This document shows, piece by piece, positions 62,398 through 64,000 of a DNA stretch of 64,000 nucleotides; within the stretch, counting starts at the first letter, position 1; the number at the start of each line of letters is the position of its first letter. This DNA comes from Gari tellinella (lineage: Eukaryota; Mollusca; Bivalvia; Cardiida; Psammobiidae), in contig OV277861.1 in assembly GCA_922989275.2 (NCBI GenBank), positions 26,504,479 through 26,568,478 of the forward strand, read 5' to 3'. The notes below the pieces were generated by a model. The model searched no databases, was not told where the DNA came from, and was given only the letters and a program-made list of their open reading frames with translations. A program made the position numbers and the translations under genes.

Positions 62398-62689
62398 GCA
62401 AGATTCTCTATCAAAAATGTCCTTATGTAAAAGTTATTTCAATTGAATCTCAACAAAATTAGATTAAGATTTCAATATTACAGTTAAATAACAACTTATG
62501 CTTCATCCGTTTTCACCACCACCTTACCCAGTGACATCTACTTACGCGTATATGCGTAATTTACAAACAGTATACTAGTGACGAATACCGGGTAAATGTA
62601 CACTTGTCCTATTCAAACAATGTAGATTCAGATCTATGGGATATGATGTCTGTCATATTTGTCATTTTGCAAAATATTGTTTAAACTAC

Positions 62690-63105
62690 AGTCAAACCTG
62701 TCTTAACCCCTTCACTGCCATGACGTCATCAATTTTAAACAATTGTCTTCTGCTTTTATTTCTAAAATTAGATATTTAGTCATTTTGACTTATGAAATAT
62801 TGCAATGAGTGTAAAACTGTTTTATCCTGATCAGACGCCGCGTGACGCGGCGTTTGATCAGGATCCAAACTGTTTTCAAATTATTAGTGTACTCGGGGTA
62901 AGACAGTGAAGGGGTTAAGCGACCACGAAAATGACGATACATTTGTAGTATTCATTACAGATGGCAGCTTAATGCAGGCCAAAGGTAATGCAAAAGGCTC
63001 CTATAGGAGCTTTCTGTATGACTTTCGCCCTGTATTAAGCGATCACTTGTTTTAAAGATCACCATGCATCTTCAGTCAGTGGTCGCTTTACACAGTGTTT
63101 ACGGT
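62690..63105. mobile_element. P2-bearing element interrupted by a TTAA MITE
   Basis: Outer sequence ACAGTCAAACCTGTCTTAA and TTAAGCGACCACGAAAATGA is split by 62707-62914. Beyond it lies a P2-type hairpin (about 62960-63055, GGCAGCTTAATGCAGG ... CCTGTATTAAGCGATCACTTG) and the inverted end GTGGTCGCTTTACACAGTG. The outer element therefore has TIRs near CAGTCAAACC...GCGACCAC and carries the P2 module. Confidence 0.6.
62707..62914. mobile_element. TTAA-flanked MITE with perfect P1 centre
   Basis: TTAA at 62703-62706 and 62915-62918 bounds CCCCTTCACTGCCATGACG ... AGACAGTGAAGGGG. P1 at 62811-62879 is near perfect (arms ATCCTGATCAGACGCCGCG and CGCGGCGTTTGATCAGGATC). It is nested inside another repeat, which fixes the relative age. 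Confidence 0.85.
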
Positions 63106-63190
63106 AATATCTGGATAGTAAGAAATGGAATATACTTAATTTGATGATCTGTCCATTTGAAGTTTCAGGGGTCAGAGTGTTAAGGCAGGC

Positions 63191-63275
63191 ATGATGCGTC
63201 CTGTGCATTTGATATGGATACTGGGGGCTGTAACGGGAACCTGTCTGGCTGGGTCCCAGCAAAGCGTAACGAAAT
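63191..63275 (+). CDS. Signal-peptide exon of a third amine oxidase, copy C (partial)
   Basis: An 85-bp exon encodes 28 residues plus one base: two methionines, a hydrophobic stretch with W-I-L-G-A, and a C-L-A-G cleavage-type site, followed by the donor T|GTAAGT. Length, phase (1), hydrophobic pattern and position in the family match exon 1 of copies A and B. The W-I-L motif is shared with copy A. The main exon must lie beyond the window. Either ATG (63191 or 63194) could be used. Confidence 0.65.
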
Positions 63276-63513
63276 GTAAGTTTGGAACCAGTTTTGTTTT
63301 TGTTTTTACAGTTTTGGTTGAACACACATATAAACCACATATAAAAATGCAAAACCTAACAACACAAAATGTGCGCACTTGGTATTGAAAGAAATAACGA
63401 GACATGCATGACGTGCAGACAGATAAATACGAAATACTCAAGCAGGAAACGCAACACAAACAATACACCCACCTCTCAAGCAGAACACACACACAGTTAT
63501 ACCATAACAAACA

Positions 63514-63526
63514 CACAGACATACAC

Positions 63527-63564
<38 letters not shown>
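63514..63564. repeat. (CA)n microsatellite
   Basis: About 50 bp of CA repeats in the first intron of copy C. Confidence 0.95.
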
Positions 63565-63567
<3 letters not shown>

Positions 63568-63579
63568 ACCATTCCTTCA

Positions 63580-64000
63580 TCTACACACTAAATAGAAAAC
63601 AACACACAAGACAAACATAAAGCAAAGTGAACATAGGAGCCCGCCTTGATACGGTCAGTAGCAATCAATAATTAATTAGAAGTTAATTATTAATAACCAC
63701 TGGGGGTTAAACCTGGGTTTAGGGGCGCCCAACCCTATCACTCTTATCTCCTATATTCACCTACAAAGACGAACAGTGTACATAAAATATAAACCCTGTG
63801 CCACAACCTTACAATAAAAAAGACCGCCAACACAGTAAGTAAATACAAGTAAAACATCTAACAAAAATTCTATGACATGAAGATTATTAGAGCCTGATAG
63901 ATAAACATTTTAAACCAAACCTATTTTAGCTAATTTCTGCCTTTTTGAAACCAAAATATGTTCAAAAATAACATTTTGTTAACTTGTGTGCCGTTCAGTC
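63580..64000. other. Intron sequence of copy C, no feature recognised
   Basis: AT-rich sequence to the window end, with a TTAATTAGAAGTTAATTA short inverted repeat at about 63670. Nothing else is supported. Confidence 0.45.

Overview
The window looks like nuclear DNA of an invertebrate animal, most likely a bivalve mollusc. The host genes have introns with GT-AG borders, the DNA is AT-rich and gene-poor, and it is crowded with SINEs, LINE fragments, short terminal-inverted-repeat elements (MITEs), satellites and perfect hairpins. I cannot name the species. Real coding sequence is a small part of the 64 kb.

Host genes. At 5.2-7.7 kb two plausible exons may form the 3' end of an unidentified gene. 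The main host locus is a tandem family of secreted flavin amine oxidases resembling polyamine oxidase. Copy A has a signal-peptide exon at 22340-22421 and a single large second exon at 33620-35097. Copy B (39038-39116 and 44378-45848) is broken by a one-base deletion and by an in-frame TAG that replaces a tryptophan codon. Copy C shows only its signal-peptide exon (63191-63275) before the window ends. All three share a phase-1 intron just after the signal peptide. Copy A also lacks the flavin-proximal lysine and the glutamate of the C-terminal FAD motif that are usual in the family.

Most interesting element. Intron 1 of copy A holds a complete 9,123-bp mobile element (23478-32600). It has a perfect 6-bp target duplication (TTTGTT) and terminal inverted repeats of about 1 kb that begin 5'-AG, which is the Polinton/Maverick signature. 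It is about half the usual Polinton length, and I see no DNA polymerase B, integrase, capsid or protease gene. Its genes all lie on the minus strand: a small basic protein, a basic protein with a repeated I/F-D-I-F motif, an A32/FtsK-like packaging ATPase with zinc fingers (its P-loop split by a 117-bp intron), a second small basic protein overlapping the ATPase tail, a CARD-RING protein and a death-domain protein. The last two look like cargo acting on cell death or innate immunity. The gene block sits between a pyrimidine-rich array and a GGA-rich array, and the TIRs hold repeated CRE (TGACGTCA) and TCAAGGTCA sites. One reading is a packaging-competent satellite of a larger Polinton or virus.

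Repeat landscape. Two hairpin modules recur. P1 (about 65 bp, core GATCAGACGCC / GGCGTCTGATC) occurs in about 40 whole or partial copies from 13.5 kb onwards. P2 (about 75 bp, core AAAGCAGAATGCGCC) occurs in about 17. Both sit at the centre of MITEs with unrelated ends and unrelated target duplications (TA, TTAA or 6 bp), as if the hairpin were an exchangeable module. Other structures are a roughly 1.9-kb array at 9.4-11.2 kb with about 25 copies of the palindrome GTTAGCCGGCTAAC, two arrays at 50.8 and 52.3 kb built on GACAGTCGACTGTC, and several isolated hairpins with arms of 40-75 bp. LINE fragments lie at 41.4-42.1 kb and 57.8-59.6 kb.
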